64,000 bases of DNA from Phanerodontia chrysosporium (taxonomy: Eukaryota; Basidiomycota; Agaricomycetes; Polyporales; Phanerochaetaceae). This document shows positions 23,069 to 34,346 of this stretch, one piece after another (position 1 is the stretch's first letter; each line of letters opens with the position of its first letter). The notes beneath the pieces are model-generated. The model saw nothing but the letters and a program-made list of their open reading frames with translations, was not told the origin of the DNA and searched no databases. Where the stretch lies: the NCBI GenBank assembly GCA_001910725.1, contig MJGA01000019.1:1-64000 (forward strand), in the 5' to 3' direction. A program made the translations under genes and the position numbers.

Positions 23069-23962
23069 CTACAAAGGAGGAATCTTTCCGCCGGGGAACC
23101 ACACGTTCTTGTCGTTGTTCTCGTCGTACCACGGCCTGTCGTGCGCGATGATGACCTGCACCCTCGGCTCCTCCTGCATCAGCCTGCGGATGCGCGCGAT
23201 GTGGTCCGCCGCCTTCTCGACGTCGACGTGCGCGCAGCCAAAGACGGCGTGGCGCGCGATGTGCGCCTCGCCGCGCAGGAGCGCGCGGTCGTGCGCGCTG
23301 TCGCCCGCGAGGAGGAGCCACGCGCCGTCGGGCGACGTGCGCGCGAGGACGTTCACGTGCCCGGGCGCGTGCCCCGCGCCCGCGTCGACGACGAACACGC
23401 TGCCGTCGCCGAAGAAGTCGAGCGCGTGCGCGAACGGGCCGAGCGGCGGGCAGCGCGCGAGCGCGAGGAAGCGCGTGCGGCCCGCGGGCAGCAGGTCCGC
23501 GGGCACCACCGCGTCGGGCGTGTGCGGGTGCCCGCGCGCGAGCACCTCGCGCGCGCCCGCGCCGACGACGAAGGTCGACGCCGGGAAGAGCGCGGGGTCC
23601 CCGATGTGGTCGAGGTGCAGGTGCGAGAGGCAGACGTGGGCGATGTCGTCGGGCGCGAGCCCGCCGGCGCGGAGCGAGTCGACGACGTCCTGCGGGACGT
23701 CGATCGCGAACTGCATGTGCTGCACGCGCGCGGCGGCGCCGGGGCTGATGTTCTGCCAGTCTTTGCGGATGCCGAGGTCGAAGAGGAAGGTCTCGCCGGT
23801 CTTGGAGTGCCGCAGCAGGAAGGAGAGCGCAGGGAGGTTGATCCTCTCGCCGGGCTTGGCTGTGTCTATGACCCACTCACGGGGGATCTCTATCATCCCT
23901 GCGCGCAAGGCAGACACATCCACGTAGGCCTGATCTTCTGCAGGGGGCGGAAGGAGTGTCAT
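23069..23962 (-). CDS. MBL-fold metallo-hydrolase, lactonase-like, 297 aa
   Basis: Intronless reading frame from the ATG at 23962 to the stop at 23069. It carries the metallo-beta-lactamase-fold metal ligands: HLHLDH at residues 114-119, a His in GHAPGH (H202), an Asp in AGDSAHD (D221) and a His in IIAHDRPW (H274), with the expected spacing for a dinuclear zinc hydrolase. The arrangement resembles the N-acyl-homoserine-lactonase-like branch, so it probably opens lactones or hydrolyses related esters; the true substrate is not readable. No signal peptide, so likely cytosolic. GC3 is very high, as in the neighbouring PPR gene. A TATA box lies about 112 bp upstream. Confidence 0.85.
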   Translation of the reverse strand: MTLLPPPAEDQAYVDVSALRAGMIEIPREWVIDTAKPGERINLPALSFLLRHSKTGETFLFDLGIRKDWQNISPGAAARVQHMQFAIDVPQDVVDSLRAGGLAPDDIAHVCLSHLHLDHIGDPALFPASTFVVGAGAREVLARGHPHTPDAVVPADLLPAGRTRFLALARCPPLGPFAHALDFFGDGSVFVVDAGAGHAPGHVNVLARTSPDGAWLLLAGDSAHDRALLRGEAHIARHAVFGCAHVDVEKAADHIARIRRLMQEEPRVQVIIAHDRPWYDENNDKNVWFPGGKIPPL

Positions 23963-24073
23963 CGTGGTCTGTAAAAGTGGTCGGCGAGCCAGTCTTACCG
24001 GTACACGGGAGTTGCACTTACCGATGGTTGGATGCAAGCGATCGTTCCAAGCTGCGAAAACCTTGCGTGCTCC

Positions 24074-24081
24074 TATATATA
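24074..24081 (-). promoter_or_regulatory. TATA box of the MBL-fold gene
   Basis: TATATATA on the minus strand about 112-119 bp upstream of the ATG at 23962. Confidence 0.55.
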
Positions 24082-25064
24082 CTGAATATTCGCGAATGTT
24101 CGCCCGCTGCTTACTGTACAGTGGCAGAGAACTCGAGCCGACGGCGGCGGATGTACTGATGACCTCAGCCGGCGGCAGGGATCCACAATGATGCGGAGGC
24201 ACATTCCGATGAGGACAGGTAGCTGGAGTAGGAGGCAGCTATGAACGAAGGCAAGTGGACATAACGATTCATGCTGCGTATACTGATACTTGCCCTGCCT
24301 ATTGCAGACGACGATTGCAAAGCCGTAGAGCCTGAGGATCCTCTCAGAGAATATTCAGACGCATTGCAAAGCACATTGCACGCGATGAAGCCATGGACTG
24401 ATCATCCGAGAGTGCCACCACTCTACACAGAATGCTACTCTTTTACTTGCCAGTCGGTCTACGATGACAAGATACACCGCAGCTGACTCTGAGACCGATA
24501 TGCCCTTTCCGGCAACACATGGTTTTCGTAGACGTTTGGGAGCCCGAGGCCCAACCCACCCGTGCTGGATCTCCACTCTGACCACAAGATAGCCCGAGCC
24601 GCCAGGAAGCGTGTGTCAACGAGGACCATACGCAGGTGCTCTGCGCCAGGGCCCTCGGGCCGCATGCTCACGCGCTACGGGCAGCACAATTATAGAGAGT
24701 ATCAAGGCAGCAGCTGTGCAGCTGGAGCGTGGCGCATGCTCGGCGGGATCGTTATCTCGGGGTCGCGTCCGCGGTTTGCGTCATGCGCCGCGCCGTCCGC
24801 CGTCCGCCTGAGGAGTGAGCACCGCCGTGTATTGTCTCGGGGCCCCCGGGCGTGCCTGGTGCTCGCCGCCACGCCCCTTTGTCCTCGCTAGCGGGGCCCA
24901 TGTATCACTGATTGGGCGATGGTGCACGCGAAGCAGACGGGGCGGACGGGGATGGTCCACGCGGGGCGGGCTGCCTGCGATCAGGGCGGCACCAGGCCCG
25001 CGGGCCCTACCCGCAAGGGGGCGCAGGCGCCGCTATAAGAACTGCCCCCGGGGCCCCCTCGCGG
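24082..25064. other. Intergenic, no supported gene
   Basis: Only short ORFs without motifs. The last 250 bases are GC-rich and lead into the promoter of the peptide gene. Confidence 0.45.
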
Positions 25065-25071
25065 TATATAA
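25065..25071 (+). promoter_or_regulatory. TATA box of the small peptide gene
   Basis: TATATAA 52-58 bp upstream of the ATG at 25123, giving a 5' UTR of about 25 nt. Confidence 0.65.
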
Positions 25072-25122
25072 GCACGGCCCAGAAGCCCTCCCGCGCACGC
25101 GCAGAGCACACCACACCCACAG

Positions 25123-25389
25123 ATGCAGCTGCCCGCGCTCGCCTGTGCCCTCCTCGCCCTCCTCGCCGCCGCGCGCGCCGCACCGCTGCCCGTACGTGCG
25201 CCCTCCCTGCCCCGCCCCGCCATGCTGACGCACCCGCGCCAGGAGCCCGCGCCGCCCGCCATCGACGAGGTGCGTCCCGCTTGAGCGACCGCTGCTTGCC
25301 TTTCACTCCCCCCGCTGACCCGCCACCTCGCCCCGCAGCGCGGCTTCTGCAGCAATGCCGGCGGCTCGCAGAACTGCCCGACGTGGTAG
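25123..25389 (+). CDS. Small secreted peptide precursor with two cysteines, 48 aa
   Basis: Three exons, all in phase 0: 25123-25191 (23 codons), 25243-25269 (9 codons), 25339-25389 (16 codons plus TAG). Introns of 51 and 69 nt carry GTACGT and GTGCGT donors, CTGAC branch sites and CAG acceptors. Exon 1 is a complete signal peptide (MQLPALACALL..., hydrophobic core, then ARAAPLP), exon 2 an acidic/Pro propeptide (EPAPPAIDE), and exon 3 the likely mature peptide RGFCSNAGGSQNCPTW. Its two Cys could form a 10-residue disulfide ring with a C-terminal Trp. One exon per functional part, a good TATA box and exact phase argue for a real gene. It does not end in a CaaX box, so it is not a classical basidiomycete lipopeptide pheromone. 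Role unknown: secreted signal, effector or antimicrobial are all possible. Confidence 0.75.
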
Positions 25390-26206
25390 CTGGCCGCGCC
25401 GCAGCCGCCGCCGCCGCCGCGTTGTCTCAGACTCTCTCGCGCACGCCGTGGGGCGCGCGCGCCCCTCGACACACATGCACCGCCCCCTACCAGGGGCCGC
25501 CGCTCATTGCCCTGCCCCGCCTCTGCTACACCACCACCGTGCGCCCCTCGCGCACCTTTCTCTCCTCCTCAACCGGGCTGTCCGGTATCTCCACCTGGCG
25601 AGAGCGGATAAAACTCTCCACCCTGCACTGCCCGACGCGAAAGCCCCCCCCCCCCCTCCCCCCGCATCGCCCCCTCGCCCTCGCCGCCCCGTGACACCCG
25701 CCAGAAAACCCCCCCGCGACGGCGCCATCGCCCACTGCTCCCGCACGAACCAGCCACGCCTATCCGTGATCGGCGGCGATTGACGCACCCTCACTGCGCA
25801 CCTTACGTAGGCGGGCGGCCGGGCGGGTGGCAGGACCCGCGCGCGGCATCCCCGAGGGAGCACATGGTCCCAATCCGCCTCTTCCATCTTTTACTTTATC
25901 AAAGATCCCCGACAGCTATGGAACTTCTTTTCGTTTTCGCGAACGCGCGTGCGCGCGCGCGACGGCAGCTTTATCGTCGCATGACATTCGCCCGCGCGAA
26001 TACACAACATCTTGTCATGTGGCCATCATCACCTTCGCGTGTCCCATGGACTACTTCCTTCCGTTTGCTCGCGGCGGCTCACACGATCATGCAGGTATAA
26101 AAAGAGATTACTAGAATTACACGTTATTTACATACTTTCGTCGAGTAACATAGCAGTTCGTGAACAATCTCCAGGTGACGATATCCTTGCGCAAAAGCTC
26201 CTCAAC
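25390..26206. other. Intergenic with cytosine tracts
   Basis: 3' flanks of the peptide gene and of the Ish1 gene. A C13 run (25644-25656) followed by a T and a C6 run is the only notable feature; the long ORFs here are compositional. Confidence 0.5.
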
Positions 26207-28151
26207 TCACAACTCCACCTTTGCATGGTCCGCAGCGCGCTTCGCATCTTCGACTTTCTGGTTCCAGTACTTCTTGCCCGCGCTCTCGTAGTCGGCTGAC
26301 TTGGCCTTGGCCTCGTCCGTCTTCTGAGAAGCATACTCGCCGGCCTCACTCGCCTTCTCCGCGGCGTACCCGCTGTACTCGTGGCTCTTGTGGCCGGCAT
26401 AATCCTTTGCCTCGTCCGTCTTTGCAGAGGCATAGTCCGAGTATTCATCAGCCTTCTTGTGCGCGTAGTGCTTGTTCTCGTAGTACTTTTCCTCGGCGCG
26501 CGCCTTTGCGTGTTCGGCGGAGCCAGTCAACAGGTCGAGGATCTGTCGACCCGCGTCAGCATGCATCAAGTACCATGCAAAGAGTATGTACGCACCATGC
26601 CGAGCTTGACCTCTGCAGACTCGACGCTAGACATGATGACGTTCTTGATCTTCGCATACAAACCCTCAGCACGGTGCTGCGTCTGGATCCAACGGATACG
26701 AACCTCCTCTGTGTTGATGTTGTCAGCCTCACTTTCGTCGTCAACACCAAAGCCCAACGTACGAAGGAGGCTCGGACGAGATGTCGGGAGAGCATCTTCA
26801 GACATGCCGTGCTCGCGAAGATATGCACGGAGACGCGCATCGGGCCAGACGAGGTAGGGGGCAGTACGGGCAGAGTAGTCGTTATACCTGTATCGAAAAG
26901 TCAACCATGGATCATTCCACCAAATGCCGGCGACGTACTTGTCGTGCATCATGCCAATTAGCTCGTCACGGGTCTTCTGGGCATCGCTCTTGAGGTAGCC
27001 ATGCTCGATGAGCCAATCGCGCATGTCCGACTCGCGCCACGAGCCCCAGACCGTGTCCTTGGCGTTGGCGTAGTTATCAGCCATGAGTTTCTGGAGCTTC
27101 TCGCGCTGGAGCTGGGCGTCCGACTTGATGATGCCGTGCTCCACGAGCCAATCCTTCATCTGGGAGTCGGACCAGCTCGAATAGACCGTGTCCTGCAGAT
27201 GAGAAATGTAATCCTGGTCAACCTGAGTGACTAGATGCGCGCGTTACGACGAGAACTCACCTTGGTGTCGTAGTAGTACTTGTTCATGGATGCGGTGAGT
27301 TCATCACGCGTCTTTTGGGCATCGGAGCGAAGAAGTCCATGGTTGATGAGCCATTCACGCTTGAAGAAACGTCAGCCAATCGCTCTACGTATGGCGTCAA
27401 AAGACTGACCATATATGAATCCGACCATGCCTGCCAAACGGGATTGGTCGTCGCCGCATAGGTCTCCTTCATCTTCGCCAGAAGCTCATCGCGAGTCGCT
27501 TGCTGCTTGGTCTTGATAACGCCCTTCTCCTCGAGGTACGAGCGCAGGCGGTTGTCGTCCCATCTACGTCACAGTAAGAAGGCGCCCGTGGAACGACAGG
27601 AGGCGCACTCACGTCGAGTAGACATAGTCCTTGGTGTCGTCCAGTTTTCGTGAAATGTCGCCAGTCGCTTGCGCGTACGTGGAGCTGATCGACTTCGAGG
27701 CCTGGTACTGCGGCGAGCCGTAGGCCGCGCTCGACGCAGACTTGCTGGCCTTGCTGGCGAGGCTCGTCGCGCTCTTGCTGGCCTTGCTCGTGAGCGAATC
27801 CGCGCTCGCCGACGCGTCGCTGGCGAGGGACGTCGCGCTTGCAGAGTACGCGCTTGCGGCGCTCGTGAAGGAGGCGTACTGCTGCTTCGCGAGGAGCGCG
27901 AGCTGCTCGCGCGTGCCCTTGGGCTCGACGACGCCCTGCTCGACGAGGAACTTGCGCAGGCGCGACTCGTCCCAGGTGTCGAACGCGTCCGCCTTGAGCC
28001 CGTGGAAGACCTGCTGCGCCTTCGCGTACTGCTCCGCGGACCAGGCAGACGCCTGCGCAGAGGCTGACGACGAGGACGAGTCGGCGCCGAACCAGGAGGC
28101 CTGCGCGCTCAGAGAGAGCGTGAGCAGGAGAATGAGTGATGCAGATCTCAT
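26207..28151 (-). CDS. ish1: Ish1-repeat (Msc1/Ish1-type) stress and nuclear-envelope protein, 539 aa
   Basis: Seven exons: 27613-28151, 27410-27563, 27261-27359, 26939-27192, 26763-26887, 26596-26708, 26207-26542; phases agree at all joins, and one 51-nt intron is a multiple of three and so hidden in a through-frame. An N-terminal signal sequence (MRSASLILLLTLSLSAQA) is followed by at least six Ish1 repeats with the W-[SD]-[DE]-x-x-[LM]-[RK]-x-[WYF]-[LI] signature (WDESRLRKFLVEQG, WDDNRLRSYLEEKG, WSDSQMKDWLVEHG, WRESDMRDWLIEHG, WPDARLRAYLREHG). The C-terminal region has LEA-like Tyr/Ala/Lys repeats. In fission yeast Ish1 is a stress-induced nuclear-envelope protein; the same location is inferred here. 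Confidence 0.88.
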
Positions 28152-29367
28152 GCCGTCGTAAGCGTCGTGTGGGTTGACGAGAACGTTGGGAGGAGCGTTG
28201 GTGTCGTTGACGAGAGAGAGAAAATGTGGGGAGCGTGCGAGAGAGGCTGGAGGTATTTATTGAGGTCGTGGGCTGTCGTCATGTCGAGTGGAGTGACGTC
28301 TCGGCTCCTCTTGACGGTTGGCTTTGGTGCCATGTCTGCGATGGACCTTGGTGGTGCAAAACGCGTAATGACGCAACTCATACAGCCTCAGAAGCGCCCA
28401 GACTTCAGGCCTGGACCCCGTGAACCCCTGACCGCACGGCTGACCCACGCGACGACAGTCACTCCTGCAGAGAAAGCAGCCTACAGCTGATATTGATCTC
28501 GGGAATAATTGAAACAGGCGTGTTCAGAAAGAGTGAGGGTTTTCTCAAGTACGTGCTCCACCTGCACGTCTCAGATTTGCAAGCAAACACGCTCTATATA
28601 ACCCTTGCTATGCGCTTCTATTCCACACCCATCAACCCACTTCCTCGCAAATCCCCGTTCTGCAACGCAACAGTCCACACCGTCGATACACCAGGCACCG
28701 GGGCGGTCCAACCGTCTGCGGGTCGCATACGCCTCGCCACAGCGCGGACGGCGAATCTGCAGCGGCGCACCGGTGCGCGCGCGGGGCGGCGGTGGTGCGG
28801 TGCTGTTTGCTGCGTGTTCACGCAAAGCCTCGTCGATGTCCCAACGCGTCGCGACGAGAACGCATCGGTGTCCATACTTGAGGTGCGGCGCCTGGCGGTG
28901 CCCAGCTACGGCCTCCGCCAAGCCGCCCAAGATCGCCGCACCCCTCCCAAACGATCCAAAAAAACAAATACTCTTTTTATTTCCACTTTTTACATAGTAT
29001 ATACTTTGTTGCAGAGGGCGCGGGGCGCGGGCTGTGTGTGGTTCCGGATACAGAGGGCAGTGCAGGCGGGGCAAAAGTCGAACCAAAAAAATAAAAACAG
29101 GGCATAACTACATGTCGGGGGGCAACGTTATAGGGAGTGCGTGTGGGGCGAGGTCGTTAAGGACTACGATGAACTTCGTGGGGGGGGGGGGGGGGGGAGG
29201 CGGGCGTGGAGCAATCGGTTGACGATTTCGGGCGGGACCATGTGGGGGGTTGCGCGGTCGCAGGCGGAAGGGGCGCGCGCGAGCGCAGTTCCATGCGTGC
29301 GGGTGGGTGGGGCGAGGCACCCATCGCGGGCCGCCGGGGCGGCGAGCACACGGGGCGAGGGCGGCGG
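28152..29367. other. Intergenic, no supported gene; contains an 18-G run
   Basis: A TATTTAT element near 28253-28260 (minus strand) could serve the Ish1 gene. A TATATAA at about 28593 on the plus strand has a nearby ATG (28610), but its frame has no recognisable protein character. An uninterrupted G run occupies 29180-29197. Confidence 0.45.
29180..29197 (+). repeat. G18 homopolymer
   Basis: Uninterrupted run of 18 G in the 3' flank of APC permease 1, followed by further G-rich sequence. It may form a quadruplex or reflect assembly uncertainty in run length. Confidence 0.9.
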
Positions 29368-31687
29368 CTACGCGGACGCAGGCTCTGCGGCGGACGCGTC
29401 CTTCTCGGCGTGCGGCAGGACGGCGGGGCCCTTGTAGTGTCTGCGGCCGCTGACGGCGTATCCGGCCCTGGCACAGTCCCGGCGTCAGCACATGGCGCGG
29501 GGCAGAAAACGGTTGTTTTTAACGCACATGGAGATGAGGACGACGCCGCCGGTGATCGCGCTCGCGTAGTTCATGTTCTGCGGCGTGACGGGCAGGTAGT
29601 TCGGGAGCGCGAAGACGACGCAGACGAAGAGCGTCCAGAGGACGCAGTTCACGTTCGCGGCCCACCCGAGGAGGCCGTCGCCCATGTAGAACGGGCCGGG
29701 GCGGAAGCGCACGGCGGGGTGGTGCGCGAAGACGCGGCGGAGGACGATCGGGATGATGTACGAGAGGTCGAGCGCCATCGCCGTGAGCGCGAAGACCGCG
29801 TTCGCCGCGACGGGGCTCGCGAGGTCGAGCAGGCCCGGCAGGATCGAGAGCAGCGTCACGGCCCAGATCGCGCGCAGCGGCGTCGTCGTCACCGCGCTCA
29901 GCCGCCCAAAGTAGCCCCCGTCCGGCAGCCCGCGGTCCCGGCTGAAGGCGTACACGGTCCGCGAGCACGCCTGCAGCGCGGTCTGCACGACGAAGAAGGC
30001 GGTGAGGCACACGAAGGCCTGTGGTGGGGTCAGCGCTTGGGTTGTGTGCAGCAGCAGGAGGGGGAGCGTACCCAGAGGAGCAGCGCGGCGGGTTTACCCA
30101 TGCGCAGCGCCATGATCTCAAGGAACGCTTCGCCCGAAGGACCGGGCAGGTTCTCGCTGGAATTTGACGTCAGCCGCTGCGCTTCAGGCGGCGGGAAGCG
30201 CTGGACTTACAGAGGTCCAGAGCACAGGACCACGACAATGTTGAGCAGCCAGCCGATCAGGCCCGTGCCGATGACGGCGATGAAGATTGCGGAGGGCGCT
30301 GCGAGGGTAGTGAGCATCAGGCTTGGGGAGCGGGGCGAGAGACGCACCAGCGTAGGCAGCACGCTTGACCTCCTCACTGGCTCCGCATCAGCCTCTCGCA
30401 TCCGGACAGAGAACTGTGGACACCTACGAAATGTGCGCCGTCGCGTCATAGTCCGTCATCTGCAAACAGATGAGTAGAATCAGACGCTAGACCGGACGAT
30501 TGAACACGGGACGTACCGTCCACTGGACACTGAGCAAGCCAAAGAGGAACGCGATGCCGTCATTCCAGCCGCCGGTCTGGTTCACGAAGCCTGCGGAGCC
30601 AAAGACGTACGATGCGGGGTGCATCTCCGCGCGCGGCGTCGTCGCGAGCAGCACGATGATGATGACTGCGCGCGCGCGCGTCAGCTCTCCATCGCGAAGA
30701 GAAGGGAAATAGGAACGCACTGAAGGTCGTGCCGAGGTTCACGAACACGAATCCCGTCGTGAGGCGGGCGAGCCAGCGCGTCGCAAGGCAGTTCTGTACG
30801 GCGGTCGTGAGTCGGCGTGTGTATGCGCGTTTCGAGAGACGGGAGGGCGCACCAGGAGGCCGTGGAAGACGAGCAGGCCGACGAAGACGCCGACGACCTT
30901 GCCGGACGTGATCTCGTAGTCCGGTTTCGCGATGACGACGGCGGCCCAGATCATGTTGGCGAGACCGAACTCGGTCGAGGACACGCCGGCGATTTGGCCT
31001 GCAGGACGCGGGCGCGTTGAGCGGTGCCCTGGGGCGGCAGGGAGAGGCCGTACGCACCAAGGATGTTGAGCCAGCCGACGGTCCAGCCGACGATGGGCCT
31101 GTACTTGGGCGGGCACAGCTGTGCGGATGCGGTGTACCTGCGCGTCGTGGTGAGAAGGCCGTGAAGCGCGGCGCGGACGGACGACAGACAGGAAAGCTGA
31201 CTCACAGGCCTCCGCAGGTCGGGAACGCGCTGACAATCTCGGCGATGCTTGCACCTGGTGTGTTTGCATGTCAGCGCGCGCGTGCGCGCGAGGGTGGGGG
31301 AGGGGGGAGGGGGACACGGAAGAGGACGTACCGAGGGTGAAGCACATGCAGGCGCCGAGGATCCAGCACCAGGTCACGGAAGCAGGGCCGCCGAGAAGCA
31401 GCGGGGTGTTGAAGGTGGTCGCGATACTGGAGCAGAGGCCCATGATGCTGAACGCGAAGCTTATCTGTGTGCAGCAGTGAGCATAGCAAGCGTAGAGCGC
31501 AGGGCGTCGGGGGACGCACCGTCGCAAGATTGGAGAACTCGCGCTTGAAGGACGGCTTGTAGCCGATCTCCTCGAGCATGCGGTCATCGTCGAGGACGCT
31601 GCTCACGGAGCGGTCGTCGGCGTAGGCTGCATCCTGCTTGACCTTGTCGTCAAGAGTGTGATCCAGAGGAGCAGAAGAAGCTGACAT
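29368..31687 (-). CDS. APC-family amino acid/choline permease 1, 540 aa
   Basis: Thirteen exons: 31520-31687, 31332-31464, 31206-31254, 31058-31137, 30853-30998, 30721-30793, 30517-30665, 30428-30459, 30348-30376, 30211-30298, 30072-30156, 29528-30018, 29368-29467; all in phase. The protein shows about 12 hydrophobic segments and the hallmarks of the fungal ACT branch of the APC superfamily: ISFAFSIMGLCSSIATTF in TM1, PTCGGL, MTDYDATAHISEEVKRA between TM6 and TM7, and SRDRGLPDGGYFG. Relatives transport GABA, choline, 7-keto-8-aminopelargonate or amino acids across the plasma membrane; the substrate cannot be read. A paralogue lies at 55635-58153, and the two share most intron positions. Confidence in the family is high. 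Confidence 0.88.
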
Positions 31688-31945
31688 CTAGTGCGGCCAA
31701 GGCGTCCGGGGGAGAGCAGGGGGGAGGGTACGCTGTGATGTGGCTGCAGCGTCAAAAGCAGAGTGGCAGATATACGATAAGAGGAGCAGTGGTGCTCGTG
31801 TGACTGGGAGCGGCGTTGACAGATGCGGGAGGGCCACCACGCGTGCGGTCAAGGACGACAGCGGGCGAGCTGGCGACTCGCGTGATATATCTCCGGAGGC
31901 ACTCGGCCCAGCCCGACAGAAAATTTCCCCGTTGAGCGCGGCGCC

Positions 31946-31976
<31 letters not shown>

Positions 31977-33523
31977 ACCGAACGACGCCCCGCCCGTCAT
32001 CATCATTTTTCTCTCCAATCTTTTTTCTCGCCACGCGCGCCGGCCAATCGGACGCGCCCGTGTGACGAACGTGCTGTGCTCATCGCCCGATCACTGCCTG
32101 CATCTGATATGATCTGATCGCTGATTGCCTCGCCCGGGCGTTCGGCACTGCCGCGGTCTTGCAGCGAGCCCTTCAAGGTCGGTCCGGGGACGCTGTCGAT
32201 ATCCGCTATTGTTTTCGCCGTGTCCAGAGAAGGCGTTGGCAGGCAGGCATCTCTAGCATCACGCAGTCTCTGCCAACTCTACACCACAAATGTCTCCAGC
32301 CGCAACATGCGCGATTCATTTGCTCCCGGAGCTCTTCTGACTCCCCCGGTGAGGCTTGCCACGTCGTTTTCCGGCTAACCTCTATGTTGCCTAGCGAATA
32401 CCTTGTCATTGAGAACGCGCTGCGACGGCTCGTCGGAGCGGTCCAGGACGCCGATTCACTTCACAAGGACGTGTACTAACCGCGTACTTGTCTCCTACAG
32501 TGAGTACACGACAAGATCCGTTCATTCCGACACTGTCAACGGCTGCCACCCAAGGGGATCCGCTCAGCTCTCGCCGCACCCTTCTTTTGTTCTCCGGTGT
32601 CCATTCTGTGAACTTACGACGAATTACAGATTGTCGAACAATGACTGCTACACCGCCTGCCCCGGCTCTCGAGGCCCAGCAGCACTCGCATTACCCCGAG
32701 GCAGCCAACATGCAGCCTCCATGCACCGGAACCCTGACACTCGCGCAATCGCTCGCGGGCAGCGGAGGCCACCCTGCACGCGAGCGGTTTTTCTAGGGGC
32801 TTCTTTTCTGGCCGCACAGCTGGCCTGGGAGCCGTCGTGATCAGCGCGAACCGCGCCGTCGCCAGCCCATCACCCGCACCTCTGCCGTATGGCAGCGAGG
32901 TCCTCGGCCCACGAACTGGATACCCCGGGCGCACCCCAATTGTATGGGTCCCACCCGCGGCCGTCGGCGGCGACCGTGCACCCGTGACCGCGACGTGCGC
33001 TGCCGCCAGGCAGACATGGCACGCAGCCGCCCCTGCACTCCGCCGGCGTCGAGCCAGCGGAAATGAGCCCCCGCCAGGGTCCTCCCCGCACACACATCGC
33101 CCGCCCACGCAGCTGTGCTATCGGATGGCGCAGGCTGCCGCACCCCAGCCCCTGGCACAGACCGGGCCCCCCGACACGCGTCGCCGGCGCTGTCCCTCGC
33201 GCCGCGTTATGGCTGCGCGGGCATCATGGCTGACGACACGTCGCCGGGGCCCCCCTCCGGCCCTCGGATCCCTTCCAAACCTCTGTTGTGCGCGGCCAGA
33301 GGGATCACGCTGGGGACGGATCTTCCAGGAGGACCTGCCCTCGCCCCGACCCATTGTGTCCGGACGCGCCTGCCCGTTCTGGGGGCCTCTGCACTCCCAG
33401 CGGGCCCAGCGTGCGCAGGCTCTGAGCGGCGGAGCAGGCGTTGATCCGCGCCCGGCTCTGCTGTTGCGTCTGGACATGCATTCGCGGGCATCGTGGTCTC
33501 GAAAAGACCGCGCCGCAAACGGA
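31688..33523. other. Intergenic, no supported gene; CCG repeat
   Basis: A (CCG)10 microsatellite lies at about 31947-31976. The remaining 1.8 kb has only compositional ORFs. Some pyrimidine-rich stretches near 32490-32660 may be UTR of an unseen transcript. Confidence 0.45.
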
Positions 33524-33529
33524 TATAAA
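33524..33529 (+). promoter_or_regulatory. TATA box
   Basis: TATAAA 63-68 bp upstream of the ATG at 33592. Confidence 0.6.
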
Positions 33530-33591
33530 CGGGGGGCCTGTCCGGCTGCCGCTCCTGCCCGCCGCACTCTCTCTCACACCCCACTGCTAAC

Positions 33592-34346
33592 ATGGACAAC
33601 GACACCCCGTCCGACACCGCCAGCCGCGCCGGCGGCCCTCGCACAGACTCCGTCACAGACGCCGCCACGGCAGACAGTGACGGCACGTCGCCAGAGGTGT
33701 GCTCCAGCTTCCTCTGCCACAAACAGGCCGCACACACCCGCTCACACGTGCGCGGTACACAGGACACACAGGCCCCGTCGCCGCGCCCGGCCGACCCGCG
33801 CAGCGCGGCCGAGCTCGCGCGCGCGCCGCTCCCCGCGGCACGGTACGTCGTCGCGGACTACGCGGCGCAGGGCCGCACGCGCGCCTTCGACGCGTCCGGA
33901 CGCGGGGGCGCCGCCGGCCGCGTCCCCGCTGGCCCGCATGCTGCGGCGGGGAGCGTGCGCAGTGCGGACGGCGCCGGTGGTGGTGCCGCGGCGAACGGCG
34001 GCGGGCGCACGCACGTCCCGACGGCGCCGCTGCTCGACCCGCCCGTGGTGCCGTCGCAGCCCGCGGCGCTGTTCCCCGCGCGCGCGGGCGTGGTGTTCCC
34101 GCCGCATGCCGTCACGCTGCGGCGCGGCGCGCGAGGTGCGTGTGCGCGCCGCCTGTGGGGGCCCGTCTGCGTGCTGACGGCGTCCTGGCGGCAGCGGCCG
34201 AGGATCGTCATGATGGAAATGGAGTGCAGGGGGGTGGGGATGAGGAGGAGGAGGGTGCAGGTGGCGGAGAGGATGGCGAGAGCGGCGAGGACGGAAGCGG
34301 GGAGAACGGCGAGGATGGTACAAGCCAGGAGAGCGCGAGCGAGTGA
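33592..34346 (+). CDS. Unknown protein with an acidic Gly/Glu tail, 206 aa
   Basis: Model: exons 33592-33696, 33772-34135 and 34195-34346. The 59-nt second intron is well supported (GTGCGT donor, GTGCTGACG branch, GGCAG acceptor, phase 1) and joins to a frame encoding a strongly acidic tail (GGGDEEEEGAGGGEDGESGE, ending SQESASE). The 75-nt first intron is less certain: it is a multiple of three, and the through-frame stays open. The middle is Ala/Gly/Arg/Pro-rich with one structured-looking stretch (ARYVVADYAAQGRTRAFD, later RAGVVFPPHAVTL). No domain recognised. It is preceded by a TATA box. Confidence 0.55.

Noticed and set aside
20375..24202. PPR and MBL genes as one operon-like unit
   Set aside because: They are co-oriented and close (about 100-275 bp apart), but fungi rarely use polycistrons and each has its own plausible start; coordinated function cannot be claimed.
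28493..29107. Plus-strand frame downstream of a TATATAA element
   Set aside because: The predicted protein has no recognisable features, and the downstream part is compositional. A transcript would be needed to support it.
32837..34177. 446-codon plus-strand open frame
   Set aside because: It overlaps the better supported gene at 33592, which has a TATA box and a good intron, in another frame; the product is low-complexity and motif-free.
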